NCBI RefSeq assembly: GCF_935822925.1
Contig: NZ_CAKXZS010000012.1
Span: forward strand, 124,001 to 188,000
From: Mesorhizobium ventifaucium
Lineage (GTDB): Bacteria; Pseudomonadota; Alphaproteobacteria; Rhizobiales; Rhizobiaceae
Length of the DNA stretch: 64,000 nucleotides
Reading direction: 5' to 3'
Made by a program: the position numbers and the translations under genes
Shown here: positions 7,777 to 17,475 of the stretch, piece after piece
Layout of the letters: each line of letters opens with the position of its first letter
How positions within the stretch are numbered: the stretch's first letter is position 1
Notes under the pieces: generated by a model
Told to the model about the DNA's origin: nothing
The model's database searches: none
The model's input: the letters and a program-made list of their open reading frames with translations, nothing else

Positions 7777-9123
7777 ATGGAAACTGAACGCACGGCAAGA
7801 ACTCATGACCCAGGTCCATCGCAACTGGATGGACTTGTCGAGCCCAGAATGATCGCGCGGCGCAGGTTGCTGAAGTTCCTCGCAGCGAGCCCTCTCGTCG
7901 CGACGCCCACGGTCGCCTCCGCCATCGCCAGCTTGCTTGCCTCCGCGCCGGGCCAGGTGTTCGCGCAGAACTACGACGTGCTGCGCGGTTCTCGAAGAGC
8001 GCTTGGCCCGGACGGCATCATCACAGCGCCTGGCGACGCGCTGAACGTGTTTGAGTTCGAGCCGGCAGCGAAGAAGGCCGTCCTCAGCCAGGACGCGCCG
8101 GCGCACTGGGGCTATCTGGAGAGCGGCGTCGACGGCGACGTAACGCGCGATGCCAACCATACCGCCTACCAGCGTTACAGCCTTCGCGTGAAGCGCCTCA
8201 TCGACGCGCGCAAGGTCGACACCAGTGTCAAGATCTTCGGTGAGACCTGGGATAGCCCCATCTTCATTTGCCCGGTCAGCAGCCTTGGCGCCTACGACCC
8301 CGAGGCGGGGGTCGCTGTGGCGCGTGCGGCCGGCAAGCGCAAGCACCAGATGATCCTCTCCACCGTCGACAACGCGAGCATCGCCGACGCGAACAAGGCG
8401 CACGGCTCGCCGGCTTGGTTCCAGCTTTATCCGACCGACGACTGGGTCGTCACGCAGGCGCTGGTGGACCGCGCCGAGGCGGCGGGCACTCCGGTGATCG
8501 TCCTCACGGTGGACCGGCAGGGCGGCCGCAACACCGAGGACCTGTTCCGCGCACGACGTCTGGACGAGCGCGACTGCACGGCCTGCCACACTCCGGGATT
8601 CACCAACGATGTCAGCCGCAAGGCCAACTTCTTCGATATCGATGTCTCGAAAGTCACTAACCTCTACGGCACCGGGATGACGTGGGAATTCGTCGATCGC
8701 CTGCGCGGGATCGTCAAGGGCAAGCTCCTACTGAAAGGTATCATGACAGGCGACGACGCCCGCCGGGCGCTGAGTCACGGCGTGGACGGCATCCTGGTTT
8801 CCAACCACGGCGGCCGCGCCGAAGAGAGCGGACAGGCGACGATCGGTGTTTTGGCTGAGGTCGTGGAAGCGGTGGACGGCCACATCCCAGTGCTCGTCGA
8901 CGGGGGCGTACGCCGCGGCACCGATGTGTTGAAAGCGCTCGCTCTGGGTGCAACTGCCGTCGGCATTGGCCGGCCCTATGTGTGGGGCCTGGCCTCATTC
9001 GGAGAAGCCGGCGTGGACCGCGTGCTGGAGATCCTAGACGCCGAGTTCGTTACGATCATGCGGCAGGCGGGAGCGCTGAATATCAAGGAGATCACGCGGG
9101 GCAACGTGACCAGCGCCCTTTAG
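7777..9123 (+). CDS. Tat-exported FMN alpha-hydroxyacid dehydrogenase
   Basis: A 448-residue FMN-dependent alpha-hydroxyacid dehydrogenase/oxidase (lactate dehydrogenase LldD / glycolate oxidase family). The start has AAGGAGA 9 bases upstream. Residues 25-65 carry a twin-arginine signal (ARRRLLKFLAASP, hydrophobic run, cleavage near VFAQ), unusual because most family members are cytoplasmic or membrane-bound. The FMN barrel is recognisable: LLKGIMTGDDA (Lys on the flavin), SNHGGR (catalytic His and Arg), VDGGVRRGTDVLKALALGA (phosphate binding). The usual QLD after SNHGGR is replaced by AEES, so substrate choice may differ. The electron acceptor is unknown. Confidence 0.85.
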   Translation: METERTARTHDPGPSQLDGLVEPRMIARRRLLKFLAASPLVATPTVASAIASLLASAPGQVFAQNYDVLRGSRRALGPDGIITAPGDALNVFEFEPAAKKAVLSQDAPAHWGYLESGVDGDVTRDANHTAYQRYSLRVKRLIDARKVDTSVKIFGETWDSPIFICPVSSLGAYDPEAGVAVARAAGKRKHQMILSTVDNASIADANKAHGSPAWFQLYPTDDWVVTQALVDRAEAAGTPVIVLTVDRQGGRNTEDLFRARRLDERDCTACHTPGFTNDVSRKANFFDIDVSKVTNLYGTGMTWEFVDRLRGIVKGKLLLKGIMTGDDARRALSHGVDGILVSNHGGRAEESGQATIGVLAEVVEAVDGHIPVLVDGGVRRGTDVLKALALGATAVGIGRPYVWGLASFGEAGVDRVLEILDAEFVTIMRQAGALNIKEITRGNVTSAL

Positions 9124-9474
9124 CCGTGATCGGCTGCACGCCGATGGCATGCCCGCCCAGTGAGCGGCACGCCTCTAGTGTGCTTCTACTGCGCGATGCC
9201 GCTGATATCGCCCAGGGCTGCGCTCTTGGGACGATCTGCGTGATTGACACGCGGCCACTGAGAACTGAGCTTTGCGCAGCAAGAGGGGCTTGCGGCGCCT
9301 TGCAGAATGGGAGGGTCGAACCGCGATTCCACGCTTCGGCGAGCGCGATCATTGCCGATGTCAAGGGCTGGCGGCCTCCAGGTCGATCGTTTAGTCTCAT
9401 GGCGGAAGTTCGTCGGTTGTTGCTGGTACCGCGCACGGGGCCGCGTTTCGGGTCGCTATGCCACGAAGGTCGCC
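9124..9474. other. Gap upstream of a histidine kinase, possible GAF remnant
   Basis: No intact gene. One plus-strand frame near 9200-9260 reads LGTICVIDTRP, which matches the core strand of GAF domains, but it lacks the rest of the domain, so at most it is a decayed fragment. The segment is otherwise the leader of the kinase at 9475. Confidence 0.25.
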
Positions 9475-11094
9475 ATGACAGTGGCTCAATCCCAGATAGG
9501 GCTGATCTCAAGCGCGCCGCCGAGCCGAGTGCAGAAGCGCGCGGCATTTGTCACAGCTGTGGTGCTTCTGGTCGTGTTTTTTTCGGCGCTGCCGTTCGCC
9601 CATGTTCGCCTCGGGCGGCTTGATGTCTTCCTTCCGATTTTCGCGACCATCCTGTTTCTTACCGACTTGATCTCCGCCACACTCCTGTATGCTCACTTCG
9701 CGATTTTGCGTTCTTGGTCTCTACGATTGCTCGCGGGCGGCTATCTGTTCTGCGCGTTGACCATCATTCCATATGCTCTCACCTTCCCAGGAGCATTTGC
9801 ACCAAACGGCTTGTTGCACGCCGGTCTGCAAACCTCGCCGTGGCTATTTACCATTTGGCAAATGGCCTTGCCGACGACCATCATCGTGTACTCGACCGCG
9901 CGGAATCTCCCGTCGCAGCGAATGGTCCGTAGCTCCGTTGCGACCGTCGTTGCCGTTGACGCTTGCATCGTGGCTGCCCTGGTGTGCGCTGTGACCTGGT
10001 TTCTCACGGCGCACGAGGACATGGTGCCACCCTTGATCGTCACCGTAACCGACACGGCTGCATTTGTGAAATTCGTCTCCGCCTTCATGCTGATGGTAAG
10101 TATAGCTGCATTGGTGTCGATTTGGCTTTCACAACGCTCGGTGCTTGACATGTGGCTGCTAATTGTCGCGCTGGCCTGGCTCTTGTCGTCGATCCTCTTG
10201 AATCTCGTCGACGTTCGCTTTGACGTCGCCTGGTATGCAAACCGCATTTTAGCGGTTGCGTCAGACAGCTTGGTCTTGCTCGTGTTGCTCGCCGAGTCGA
10301 CAATGCTCTACGCAAGATTGGCCATGTCGGTGCTGGCGCGCCAAAGAGAGCGCGAAGGCCAACTGATCTCAATCAATGCGGTGTCCGCGGCAATGGCGCA
10401 TGAGATCAGGCAGCCGTTGACTGCCATTGCGGCGAATGCCAGAGCCGGTTTGAACTGGATCAGAAGGGCTCCGCCTAATCTCGAGAGGGCCCAACGAGCA
10501 TATGAGCATATTATTTCGGATACCGGCAGGGTCGGCGAAGTCATTCAATCGGTGAGAGAAATGTTCGCCGGCCGCGAGCGACAAAGAACGCTGGTCGATG
10601 CCAACGACATCATCAGGGAGACCATCGCACTAGCTAGGGGAGAACTGGAGGATGGAAACGTTGTGGTCGAGTTGGACTTGAGCGAGCCAATTCCGACGGT
10701 GCCAGGTCATCGAGGTCAGATTCGGCAGGTTTTGTTGAACCTTGTCAGCAATGCGATCGAGGCCATGCGACACGTGAGCGGTCGACGGCGAGTCCTTCGG
10801 ATCAGGTCGGAACCGGATGAGCACAATGGCGTAGCGCTATCCGTGGAGGACAATGGGATCGGGGTAGCTCCGGAAAACATGGGGCAGATATTCGACGTGT
10901 TCTTTACAACCAGGTCTGATGGAATGGGCATTGGCTTGGCAGTCTGTCGATCGATTGTGGAAGCGCACGGCGGTAAATTGTACATTGCGCGGACTGGCTC
11001 TCACGGATCTGTTTTCCGGGTCGCGCTGCCGGGATCGATTGACCCGGATGCTGAGGCATCTCCAGCGCCAATTCGAACGCAGGATATGCGATGA
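9475..11094 (+). CDS. Membrane histidine kinase with MASE4-like sensor
   Basis: A 539-residue sensor kinase from ATG 9475; an upstream in-frame extension to 9307 looks non-coding. The N-terminal 270 residues hold about eight membrane segments in a MASE4-like arrangement. Next comes a HisKA box with the phospho-acceptor His in AAMAHEIRQPLTA, then the N box (LVSNAIEAM), G1 box (VEDNGIGV) and F/G2 boxes (FFTTRSDGMGIGLAVCRSIVEAHGG). It probably senses a membrane-associated or redox signal and phosphorylates a FixJ-type regulator. No response regulator is adjacent, so it is an orphan; candidates are the regulators at 22.6-24.4 kb and 36.4 kb. Confidence 0.85.
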   Translation: MTVAQSQIGLISSAPPSRVQKRAAFVTAVVLLVVFFSALPFAHVRLGRLDVFLPIFATILFLTDLISATLLYAHFAILRSWSLRLLAGGYLFCALTIIPYALTFPGAFAPNGLLHAGLQTSPWLFTIWQMALPTTIIVYSTARNLPSQRMVRSSVATVVAVDACIVAALVCAVTWFLTAHEDMVPPLIVTVTDTAAFVKFVSAFMLMVSIAALVSIWLSQRSVLDMWLLIVALAWLLSSILLNLVDVRFDVAWYANRILAVASDSLVLLVLLAESTMLYARLAMSVLARQREREGQLISINAVSAAMAHEIRQPLTAIAANARAGLNWIRRAPPNLERAQRAYEHIISDTGRVGEVIQSVREMFAGRERQRTLVDANDIIRETIALARGELEDGNVVVELDLSEPIPTVPGHRGQIRQVLLNLVSNAIEAMRHVSGRRRVLRIRSEPDEHNGVALSVEDNGIGVAPENMGQIFDVFFTTRSDGMGIGLAVCRSIVEAHGGKLYIARTGSHGSVFRVALPGSIDPDAEASPAPIRTQDMR

Positions 11095-11944
11095 GAGATA
11101 AGACAACATCCGGCCACTTGGGGTCCGCTCCTGTGGCGCGTTACGGAAGTGGCTCCGATCCAGACCGGCTTCCGGAGTTCAACCGAACCGGACTCTGGTT
11201 AGTCACCGCGCAACATGTTTATGAGTTTACGGTCTAGATCGTCCGAATGCGTTTGAACAACTGGTCGATCACTCGTCGTATGACAACGCCCGTATCTTCG
11301 CCGCTCAGGCTTAGGCTCCCACCGCAAGCAGGCGCCTAACATCTCGCGCCCCCGCCGCACCGGCTTGGGCTCCGGCAGCGGCGCGCAAGTTCGCGGAAGC
11401 CAGTTCGGGCCGATCCCGTTGACGTTTCCGCGATAGTCCGTCTCACCTTTGACCAATCAAGCAAGGAAAGCCTCATTTTCTTTCCGGCTGAAAATTGACG
11501 AAGTGGGTGAACTCCAAGTCGCTGCTCGGCCGTCCGGCCGTCCGGCGCAGCCTTTATTCAGGAACCCATAGACCAACGTATCGGACGCACGCGTCCTCGG
11601 CACGATGGTCCGCACCCTGGAAAGGATGGCATGGTTGGGTTTCTTCGTAACCCGACCAAGGAGCATCAGAAATGAGGCTGGGACTCACTCTTTCAAGGAT
11701 GCAGCAGCTCCTTCAGAGGCTCTGGGCTGTCGATAGTGCGGCGCAGCCAAGGCGCAGCAGCGGCGTCGACGAATTCGCTCGCGCGGCGGTTCGGCCGATC
11801 TACTCACGCAACGGGATCAGAGTGTCCGTCGCGTCGAGGAAGGTTCGCGACCCCGAGTGAACACGCTCATCCGTGGTGAAGGCGGCTGTCCAAGGGGCGC
11901 AAGCCGATGTCGATACCGGCAATTCGAGACCCAGAGCCAATGCG
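11095..11944. other. Long gap before cytochrome b
   Basis: About 850 bp without a gene that I can name. The only candidate is the 62-codon frame at 11672-11860, listed separately. Short open frames on both strands around 11200-11660 show no family features. The region may be decayed DNA. Confidence 0.4.
11672..11860 (+). CDS. Possible small protein, unknown
   Basis: A 62-codon frame whose ATG is preceded at a good distance by AAGGAG (near 11658). It begins MRLGLTLSRMQQLLQRLW and has a basic C-terminal half. It has no recognisable domain and no membrane segment, and the only support is the ribosome-binding site and its place 84 bp upstream of the cytochrome b start. It could also be a leader peptide or chance. 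Confidence 0.3.
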   Translation: MRLGLTLSRMQQLLQRLWAVDSAAQPRRSSGVDEFARAAVRPIYSRNGIRVSVASRKVRDPE

Positions 11945-13198
11945 ATGAGCGGTGGACATTCAACCTATGTTCCCAAGACCGGGATCGGACGCTGGTTCGA
12001 CGCCCGCTTGCCGGTGCCGCGCCTGGTGCATGATCAGTTCATCGTCTATCCAGTCCCGCGCAACCTGAACTACGCCTATTCGTTCGGCGGCATCCTCTCG
12101 ATGATCTTGGCGGCGCAGATCGTTACCGGCGTCGTGCTGGCCATGCACTACGCAGCCGACACGACACTGGCCTTCAATTCCGTCGACAAGATCATGCGCG
12201 ACGTGAATTCCGGCTGGCTCCTGCGCTATCTGCATTCAAACGGCGCGTCGTTCTTCTTCATCGCGGTCTACGTCCACATCTCCCGCGGCCTCTATTACGG
12301 CTCCTACAAGGCGCCGCGCGAACTGCTGTGGGTTCTCGGCTGCACCAACCTTCTGTTGATGATGGCGACGGCTTTCATGGGCTATGTGCTGCCCTGGGGA
12401 CAGATGTCGTTCTGGGGCGCGACCGTCATCACCGGCTTCTTCAGCGCCATCCCGCTGGTCGGCGACTGGGTACAGCAACTGCTGCTCGGCGGCTTCGCGG
12501 TCGATAATCCGACGCTCAACCGCTTCTTCGCGCTGCATTATCTGCTGCCATTCATGCTGGCGGGCGTCGTCATCCTGCACATCTGGGCGCTTCACATCGT
12601 CGGCCAGAACAATCCGGCAGGCATCGATGTGAAGTCGGAAACCGACGTCGTGGACTTCACGCCCCATGCCACGATGAAGGACGGGCTCGGGGCCGTGGTG
12701 TTCCTGCTCGCCTTTGCGTATTTCGTCTTCTACATGCCGAACTATCTCGGGCATCCCGACAACTACACCGCCGCCGACCCGCTGAAGACGCCGGCGCATA
12801 TCGTGCCCGAATGGTACTTCCTGCCCTTCTACGCGATCCTGCGCGCTGTCACCTTCAACATCGGGCCGATCGACTCGAAGCTCGGCGGCGTGCTCGCCAT
12901 GTTCGGCGCGATCGCCGTGCTGTTCTTCGTGCCCTGGCTCGACACTTCAAAAGTGCGCTCGGCGGTCTACCGGCCCTGGTACAGGCGGTTCTTCTGGCTG
13001 TTTGTCGCCAATGCACTCTTCCTCGGGTGGCTGGGATCCAAGCCGGCGGAAGGTTGGTACATCCCCGCCATGCAGGTGTCGACCCTCTACTATTTCGCGT
13101 TCTTTCTGGTCGTCATGCCGCTGCTAGGCGTAATCGAGACGCCGCGCCGGCTGCCGAACTCGATATCCGAAGCGATCCTGGAGAAAGGCAAGGAATAA
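11945..13198 (+). CDS. petB: Cytochrome b of a bc-type complex (orphan)
   Basis: A 417-residue cytochrome b. ATG 11945 gives the family's usual start ([23 protein letters not shown]); a GTG at 11873 would add 24 atypical residues. The two heme-ligand His pairs are present ([19 protein letters not shown] and [10 protein letters not shown]...LHIWALH), as is the quinol-site motif PEWY ([10 protein letters not shown]). It normally forms the membrane core of ubiquinol:cytochrome c oxidoreductase. Rieske and cytochrome c1 genes, usually adjacent, are absent here. The gene is followed by an MscS-like channel and a pirin, so this is a second, stand-alone cytochrome b, which may work with another electron carrier or borrow subunits from the main complex. 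Confidence 0.9.
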   Translation: MSGGHSTYVPKTGIGRWFDARLPVPRLVHDQFIVYPVPRNLNYAYSFGGILSMILAAQIVTGVVLAMHYAADTTLAFNSVDKIMRDVNSGWLLRYLHSNGASFFFIAVYVHISRGLYYGSYKAPRELLWVLGCTNLLLMMATAFMGYVLPWGQMSFWGATVITGFFSAIPLVGDWVQQLLLGGFAVDNPTLNRFFALHYLLPFMLAGVVILHIWALHIVGQNNPAGIDVKSETDVVDFTPHATMKDGLGAVVFLLAFAYFVFYMPNYLGHPDNYTAADPLKTPAHIVPEWYFLPFYAILRAVTFNIGPIDSKLGGVLAMFGAIAVLFFVPWLDTSKVRSAVYRPWYRRFFWLFVANALFLGWLGSKPAEGWYIPAMQVSTLYYFAFFLVVMPLLGVIETPRRLPNSISEAILEKGKE

Positions 13199-13259
13199 CA
13201 CCGAAGGATCGCTTGCCCCGATGCCCTGCTCTCGCTCAGAGGCGAGGATTGTGAGGATT

Positions 13260-14852
13260 ATGTTGGATCCGAATCCGGTCATGAGCTGGTGGAACGCCCC
13301 CTATCTTTACATGGTGCTGGTCGGTCTCGCCGGCATAGTCGTATGGCACGTCATTCCGCAGCGGCTCTCCACCACCAGGCTGATCGTCCAGATCGCCTTC
13401 TTCCTCACCATGTCGGTCCTGCTTCTTGACGGAGCTGTGGTTCCCTACGAGCCGACAGGAGGCAATGACATAACCGCGGAAGCAATCCTCGTCGGGACCG
13501 CCAACGTACTCTGGTGGATTCACCTCGCCTGGGCTCTGATCGGAGTTGTTCGCATCTATCTCGTGTTCGAGCGAAAACCGCGGGAGGCGCGCCTCCTGCA
13601 GGACCTCGTCGTCGGCGTCGTCTACGTTGGGATGCTGCTGTCGATCCTTGCTTTCGTCTTCGGCGCGCCGATCGGAACGCTGGTCGCCACCTCGGGCGTC
13701 TTTGCAATCATACTTGGACTGGCGCTCCAGAATACGCTGAGCGACGTCTTTTCGGGCATCGCGCTCAATCTCGGCCGACCATATGTGCTTGGGGATTGGA
13801 TCGTTCTGAGCGACGGCACCGAAGGCCGCGTTGTCGAGACCAACTGGCGATCAACCCACCTGCTCACCTTGGCGCACAACGTCGTGGCACTGCCGAACAG
13901 CTTTCTCGCAAAGCTCGGACTGACCAATGTCAGCAGCCCTGAGGAGAGCCATGGGCTGTCCGTCACGATAAGATTAACCCCGACCAAGATGCCGGCCATC
14001 GTCGCGGACGTCATGAACGCGGCCCTACAAAGCAGCAACATAATACTGAAGGAGCCGCCACCAGTGGTCGCCATCAAAGGTCTGGATGCGACAGCGATTG
14101 AGGTCGATCTATTTTTTCGCGTAGCAAATGTTGGCCAGCGAATTCCAGCGACGAACGAAATCTTCGACCTTGTCTATCGTCATTCCAAGTCCACGGGTTT
14201 GGGGCTGGCGACGCCACCCTCCTCTTCGATTCTCATAAGTGATTTACCGAACGAAGATACGGCAAATCTCCCGCAAGTCACGCCGATCAAGCTTATAAAC
14301 GCGATACCAATATTCTCGGCCTTGACGGACAACGAAAAAGAGGCCCTCGCAGCAACAACCACAGTGCGCACCTATCGCAAGGGCGATGTCATAGCACGAC
14401 AGGGAGAGATGCTGCCGTCCCTTATGATTGTTCGGACGGGCATCATTGTCCGAGAGCGCGGCGAAGATGACGCCCGCCCGCAGGAGATCGGCCACCTCGC
14501 TCCCGGCGACTTTTTCGGAGAGACGGGTTTGCTCGCGGGCATCGGCGAGACCTCGACCTTGCGGGCCATGAGCCACGTCGTGGTCTATGAGATTGACCAG
14601 CAAAACTTTGCACCTCTGCTTCTCGACCGGCCCGAAATGGCTGAAGATCTTGCAGCGGTCCTTGCGGCGAGGATGTCGTCCCTCGGCGGCAGCAACATCG
14701 CCGGAGAACAGTACACGAGTTCGAAATTTGCGCTGCTCAAAGCCATGCACAAGGTTTTTCACGCCGTACCGTTCCGGCGCGTTTTGAGCGCCGGCAGACA
14801 GGGCGCACAAGAAGGAAGAAAGCCAAGACCATCCGACAAGCCGGCGTCATAG
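13260..14852 (+). CDS. MscS-like channel with cyclic-nucleotide-binding domain
   Basis: A 530-residue inner-membrane protein from ATG 13260, with GTGAGGATT just upstream (an ATG at 13221 is also in frame). Residues 1-170 hold about four to five membrane helices. The pore helix and beta domain of MscS follow (TSGVFAIILGLALQNTLSDVF, then GRPYVLGDWI and ALPNSFLA). The last third is a cNMP-binding domain (YRKGDVIARQGE, IGHLAPGDFFGETGLLAG). Such fusions act as mechanosensitive or nucleotide-gated channels. The gene follows cytochrome b by 61 bp and precedes pirin, suggesting a stress or energy-linked operon. Confidence 0.85.
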   Translation: MLDPNPVMSWWNAPYLYMVLVGLAGIVVWHVIPQRLSTTRLIVQIAFFLTMSVLLLDGAVVPYEPTGGNDITAEAILVGTANVLWWIHLAWALIGVVRIYLVFERKPREARLLQDLVVGVVYVGMLLSILAFVFGAPIGTLVATSGVFAIILGLALQNTLSDVFSGIALNLGRPYVLGDWIVLSDGTEGRVVETNWRSTHLLTLAHNVVALPNSFLAKLGLTNVSSPEESHGLSVTIRLTPTKMPAIVADVMNAALQSSNIILKEPPPVVAIKGLDATAIEVDLFFRVANVGQRIPATNEIFDLVYRHSKSTGLGLATPPSSSILISDLPNEDTANLPQVTPIKLINAIPIFSALTDNEKEALAATTTVRTYRKGDVIARQGEMLPSLMIVRTGIIVRERGEDDARPQEIGHLAPGDFFGETGLLAGIGETSTLRAMSHVVVYEIDQQNFAPLLLDRPEMAEDLAAVLAARMSSLGGSNIAGEQYTSSKFALLKAMHKVFHAVPFRRVLSAGRQGAQEGRKPRPSDKPAS

Positions 14853-14869
14853 ACATCGACACAGTCGTT

Positions 14870-15673
14870 TTGCCGGTGTCCAGTGAACTGGTGAGCGGTT
14901 TCAAGGTGCGGCGCGTATTGCCCTCCAAGTATGGGCGAATGGTCGGCCCCTTTGTTCTCTTCGACCACATTGGTCCTGCGGTGTTTAATACCGGTCAGGG
15001 TTTCGACGTGGGGCCGCATCCCCATATCGGCCTCGCGGCCGTGACCTACCTGATCGATGGGGAGATCGTTCACCGGGACAGTCTCGGGAAGGTGCAGGCT
15101 CTCCGCCCCGTTGAAGTCAGCTGGATGACGGCGGGTTCGGGGATCGTCCATTCCGAACGGACCCCGCCGGAGGCTCGGGCGTCCGGGAGCAATTTTTTCG
15201 GCATTCAGGCCTGGGTTGCCTTTCCTTGCAGGCATGAGGAAGTCGCCGCCGATTTTGCCCACTACAGTGAGCCGGAGATACCGAGGACGTGTGCAAGAGG
15301 AGTTGAGTTCACCTTGATCGCCGGAGCCTCGGACGGTTTGGTCTCGCCGGTCAAAACTTTCTCCGACATGGTGTTCGCCGAAATCGTCCTCACCAGCGGC
15401 GCACGATACCAGGTCAAGCCCGAACATCACGAGCGGGCGGTCTATGTCGTCGCCGGCGAAGTTGAGATCGTCGGCCGGCCGGGCTCGTTCCGTGAAGCCG
15501 AATTGATGTTGTTGGAACCCGGTGCCGAAATCGTGCTCAAGGCGCCGGCCTTCCATTCAACACGACTGATGCTGTTGGGAGGCGAGCCCTTTTCCGAACC
15601 GCGGCACGTCTATTGGAACTTCGTATCCTCCTCGACCGAGCGGATCGAGCAGGCCAAGACCGATTGGCGTTAA
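14870..15673 (+). CDS. Pirin family protein
   Basis: A 267-residue bicupin of the pirin family. The N-terminal cupin has PHPHIGLAAVTYLIDGEIVHRDSLG with the metal-binding His residues, followed by MTAGSGIVHSE, the second part of the pirin motif. Pirins bind Fe or Ni and act as quercetinases or redox-responsive regulators. The start is uncertain: TTG 14870 is the first available start, but the frame is open and pirin-like further upstream, overlapping the end of the channel gene, so an unusual start or translational coupling is possible. Last gene of the cytochrome b/MscS/pirin unit. Confidence 0.85.
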   Translation: MPVSSELVSGFKVRRVLPSKYGRMVGPFVLFDHIGPAVFNTGQGFDVGPHPHIGLAAVTYLIDGEIVHRDSLGKVQALRPVEVSWMTAGSGIVHSERTPPEARASGSNFFGIQAWVAFPCRHEEVAADFAHYSEPEIPRTCARGVEFTLIAGASDGLVSPVKTFSDMVFAEIVLTSGARYQVKPEHHERAVYVVAGEVEIVGRPGSFREAELMLLEPGAEIVLKAPAFHSTRLMLLGGEPFSEPRHVYWNFVSSSTERIEQAKTDWR

Positions 15674-15883
15674 CGCCGGTTCCCGGAAGTGCCTGGGGAG
15701 GAAGAATTCGCCCCCTGCCGAAGGATCTGGACCAGAACGCAAATGGCTTACCCTGATCTGCCTTGGCCGGCATGCGACCGCACGTGGCACGGCGGAATGT
15801 CCAGCTTGGCCAGGCCGTCGAAAAAGCTGATGGCGCGAAGCTTTCTGCCTCTTCGAGGGTGCGAGGCAGCCGGCGATGCCGGC

Positions 15884-16270
15884 TTATCGCTGCATAAAGC
15901 GGATCCGCGTCATGGTGTCCTCGTCGAGCAAACCGTTGAACCAGACGTCGAACATGGTTTCGGACAGGAACTCGTCATCGCTGGCTTCGGCGAACAGCGT
16001 CAGCGACGCCTGCAGTTTGCGTGCATCGACATCGCCAAAGACGGTGCGGACGCTGACGTCGATCAGCCGCTGTAGCGTGCGGACGCTTTCGCGATTGCGT
16101 CCTCCCAGCGGCGGCGAGGAGATATAGGCGTTGGCCTCGTCGAGCGATCTGATCGCGTAAGGCTCGAGCGTACAGTCGCTTCCGCGAGAGGCCAGCCTGG
16201 GGAACATGAACTCCATGTAGGGAGTACACATGATTGCAGGCATGAATGACTGGGCGCTGTGAGCCGGCAC
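15884..16270 (-). pseudogene. DUF1810 protein, N-terminus lost
   Basis: The C-terminal 105 residues match the DUF1810 pattern: FPRLASRGSDCTLEPYAIRS, then DEANAYISSPPLGGRN and a TLFAEASDDEFL...LLDEDTMTRI ending. The normal start of the family (an FxxAQ...HWMWFVFPQL stretch of about 35 residues) is missing or scrambled: only YMEFMFPRL recalls HWMWFIFPQL, and no good ribosome-binding site is seen. It is therefore probably a decaying gene, although a shorter protein from one of several in-frame ATGs is possible. The function of the family is unknown. Confidence 0.6.
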
Positions 16271-16285
16271 CCGATTGGCTTGCAG

Positions 16286-17047
16286 TCAATCCTGCCGGGC
16301 CTCCATGGCGGGCAGGCGCAATATCACTGTCGTGCCCGACCCGAAGGCGCTTTCGATATCGACGCGCCCGCCGTGTCGCTCGGCAAAATGCTTCACCATC
16401 GGCAGGCCGACGCCGCCCAGGCCCGTGCCCTTGGTGGTGAAAAAGAGATCGAAGGCGCGGAGCACGGTCTCGCGCGTCATCCCGATGCCGCTATCTTCGA
16501 TCCGGAGCTCAATGACGGTTCCAGGATACTGAAAGACCGGGGCGACGCTTATCGAGATCAACCCGCCGTCCGGCATCGCGTCGCGCGCGTTAAACACGAG
16601 ATTCAAGATCGCGTTTTGCAAACCCAGGGGATCACATATCGCAGCGGGCAGATCTCGCTCAACGCGAACCTCGAGACGGATGTTGGTCTCCGATGTGCTT
16701 TGGACGAGGTTTTCGACCTCGGCCAGGCAGGCGCTTACGCTTGCATATTCAGGCGTCCGATGACTCGATGCGGCCCGGCCTACCGTCTCCCGCACGAGCG
16801 CGCCGGCTCGCTGCAGGGCAGTCCTGGCGCTGGCGATTACGGGCTCGAGAGTCGGAGCCGTCGAGACGCTCGGGTCGCGGGCGACACGATTCAGCGCAGA
16901 TGATGCGACCTGAATAAGGTTGCCAAGATCATGAACAACGCTGGCCTTCGACTGCTCTACGGGCGGGTCGGAAAGGGACACATCGGCAGTCTCAAAGAGA
17001 TATTTGCCGGCCCCGCCTGATCTTGTTTTCGGTCCTGACATTTTCAT
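16286..17047 (-). CDS. Soluble histidine kinase (orphan)
   Basis: A 253-residue cytoplasmic kinase core without sensor domain. An ATG at 17047 (or 17041) is preferred, because the promoter element B -10 box lies at 17095-17090 and would exclude the upstream in-frame start at 17143. The phospho-acceptor is in ASVVHDLGNLIQVAS, the N box is NLVFNARDAM, G1 is EDSGIGMT, and FFTTKGTGLGGVGLPMV forms the F/G2 boxes. The VHDLGNLIQ box is of the divergent type that often pairs with FixJ-like regulators. It stands alone; the nearest regulators are 6 kb away. Confidence 0.8.
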   Translation of the reverse strand: MKMSGPKTRSGGAGKYLFETADVSLSDPPVEQSKASVVHDLGNLIQVASSALNRVARDPSVSTAPTLEPVIASARTALQRAGALVRETVGRAASSHRTPEYASVSACLAEVENLVQSTSETNIRLEVRVERDLPAAICDPLGLQNAILNLVFNARDAMPDGGLISISVAPVFQYPGTVIELRIEDSGIGMTRETVLRAFDLFFTTKGTGLGGVGLPMVKHFAERHGGRVDIESAFGSGTTVILRLPAMEARQD

Positions 17048-17089
17048 CCCGCTGCTTTTCGACACTTGGCGGATTGGTCGTGTGATCAC

Positions 17090-17153
17090 CCTATGTTGAG
17101 AAGCATTCGTGAGGCGATTGGATCGAGGATGAGGGCGGGCCATACGTCGGTAT
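17090..17153 (-). promoter_or_regulatory. Conserved promoter element, copy B
   Basis: On the minus strand: ATACCGACGTAT half-conserved palindrome (17153-17142), 16 nt, TCGATC, 25 nt, then CATAGG (17095-17090). Spacings match copies A, C and D exactly. It sits about 43 bp upstream of the soluble histidine kinase start, which suggests that the kinase belongs to the same regulon. Confidence 0.55.
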
Positions 17154-17475
17154 ATGTCTTGTTGCGGTTTTCGTTGGACTGCTTGCCGTGGTGCTTTTGA
17201 GACCTAAGGGGAACACCGACTGGACGACGCCAGTTGGCGGCGCGACCGAAACCGCCACTCCCGGCGTACTACCGGGGAACGTCGGCGCCTCTATCCCGGC
17301 GGTGCGTTCGAATATGTCCGGCTAACCCTCGGCCAACCGGCTAAAGCCGTCACTCCTGGAGTGCATCGGTCCTAGACTTTCGGATCATCGGACCGAGCCG
17401 TGCGTCGAATATTTTCGCGTACCAAGTGGGCGCATTCTCCTAGGCATCGAAAGACCGCCGCACAGGAGAAGACAC
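17154..17475. other. Gap with an open frame lacking a start
   Basis: No proper gene. From about 17155 to 17324 a plus-strand frame reads a hydrophobic run (VAVFVGLLAVVLLRPKG) followed by about 30 polar residues and a stop, which looks like a single-span membrane protein. It has no ATG or GTG with a ribosome-binding site at its 5' end, so I do not call it a gene. Confidence 0.3.

Noticed and set aside
9200..9260. GAF-domain remnant (LGTICVIDTRP).
   Set aside because: Only one conserved strand is visible; could be chance.
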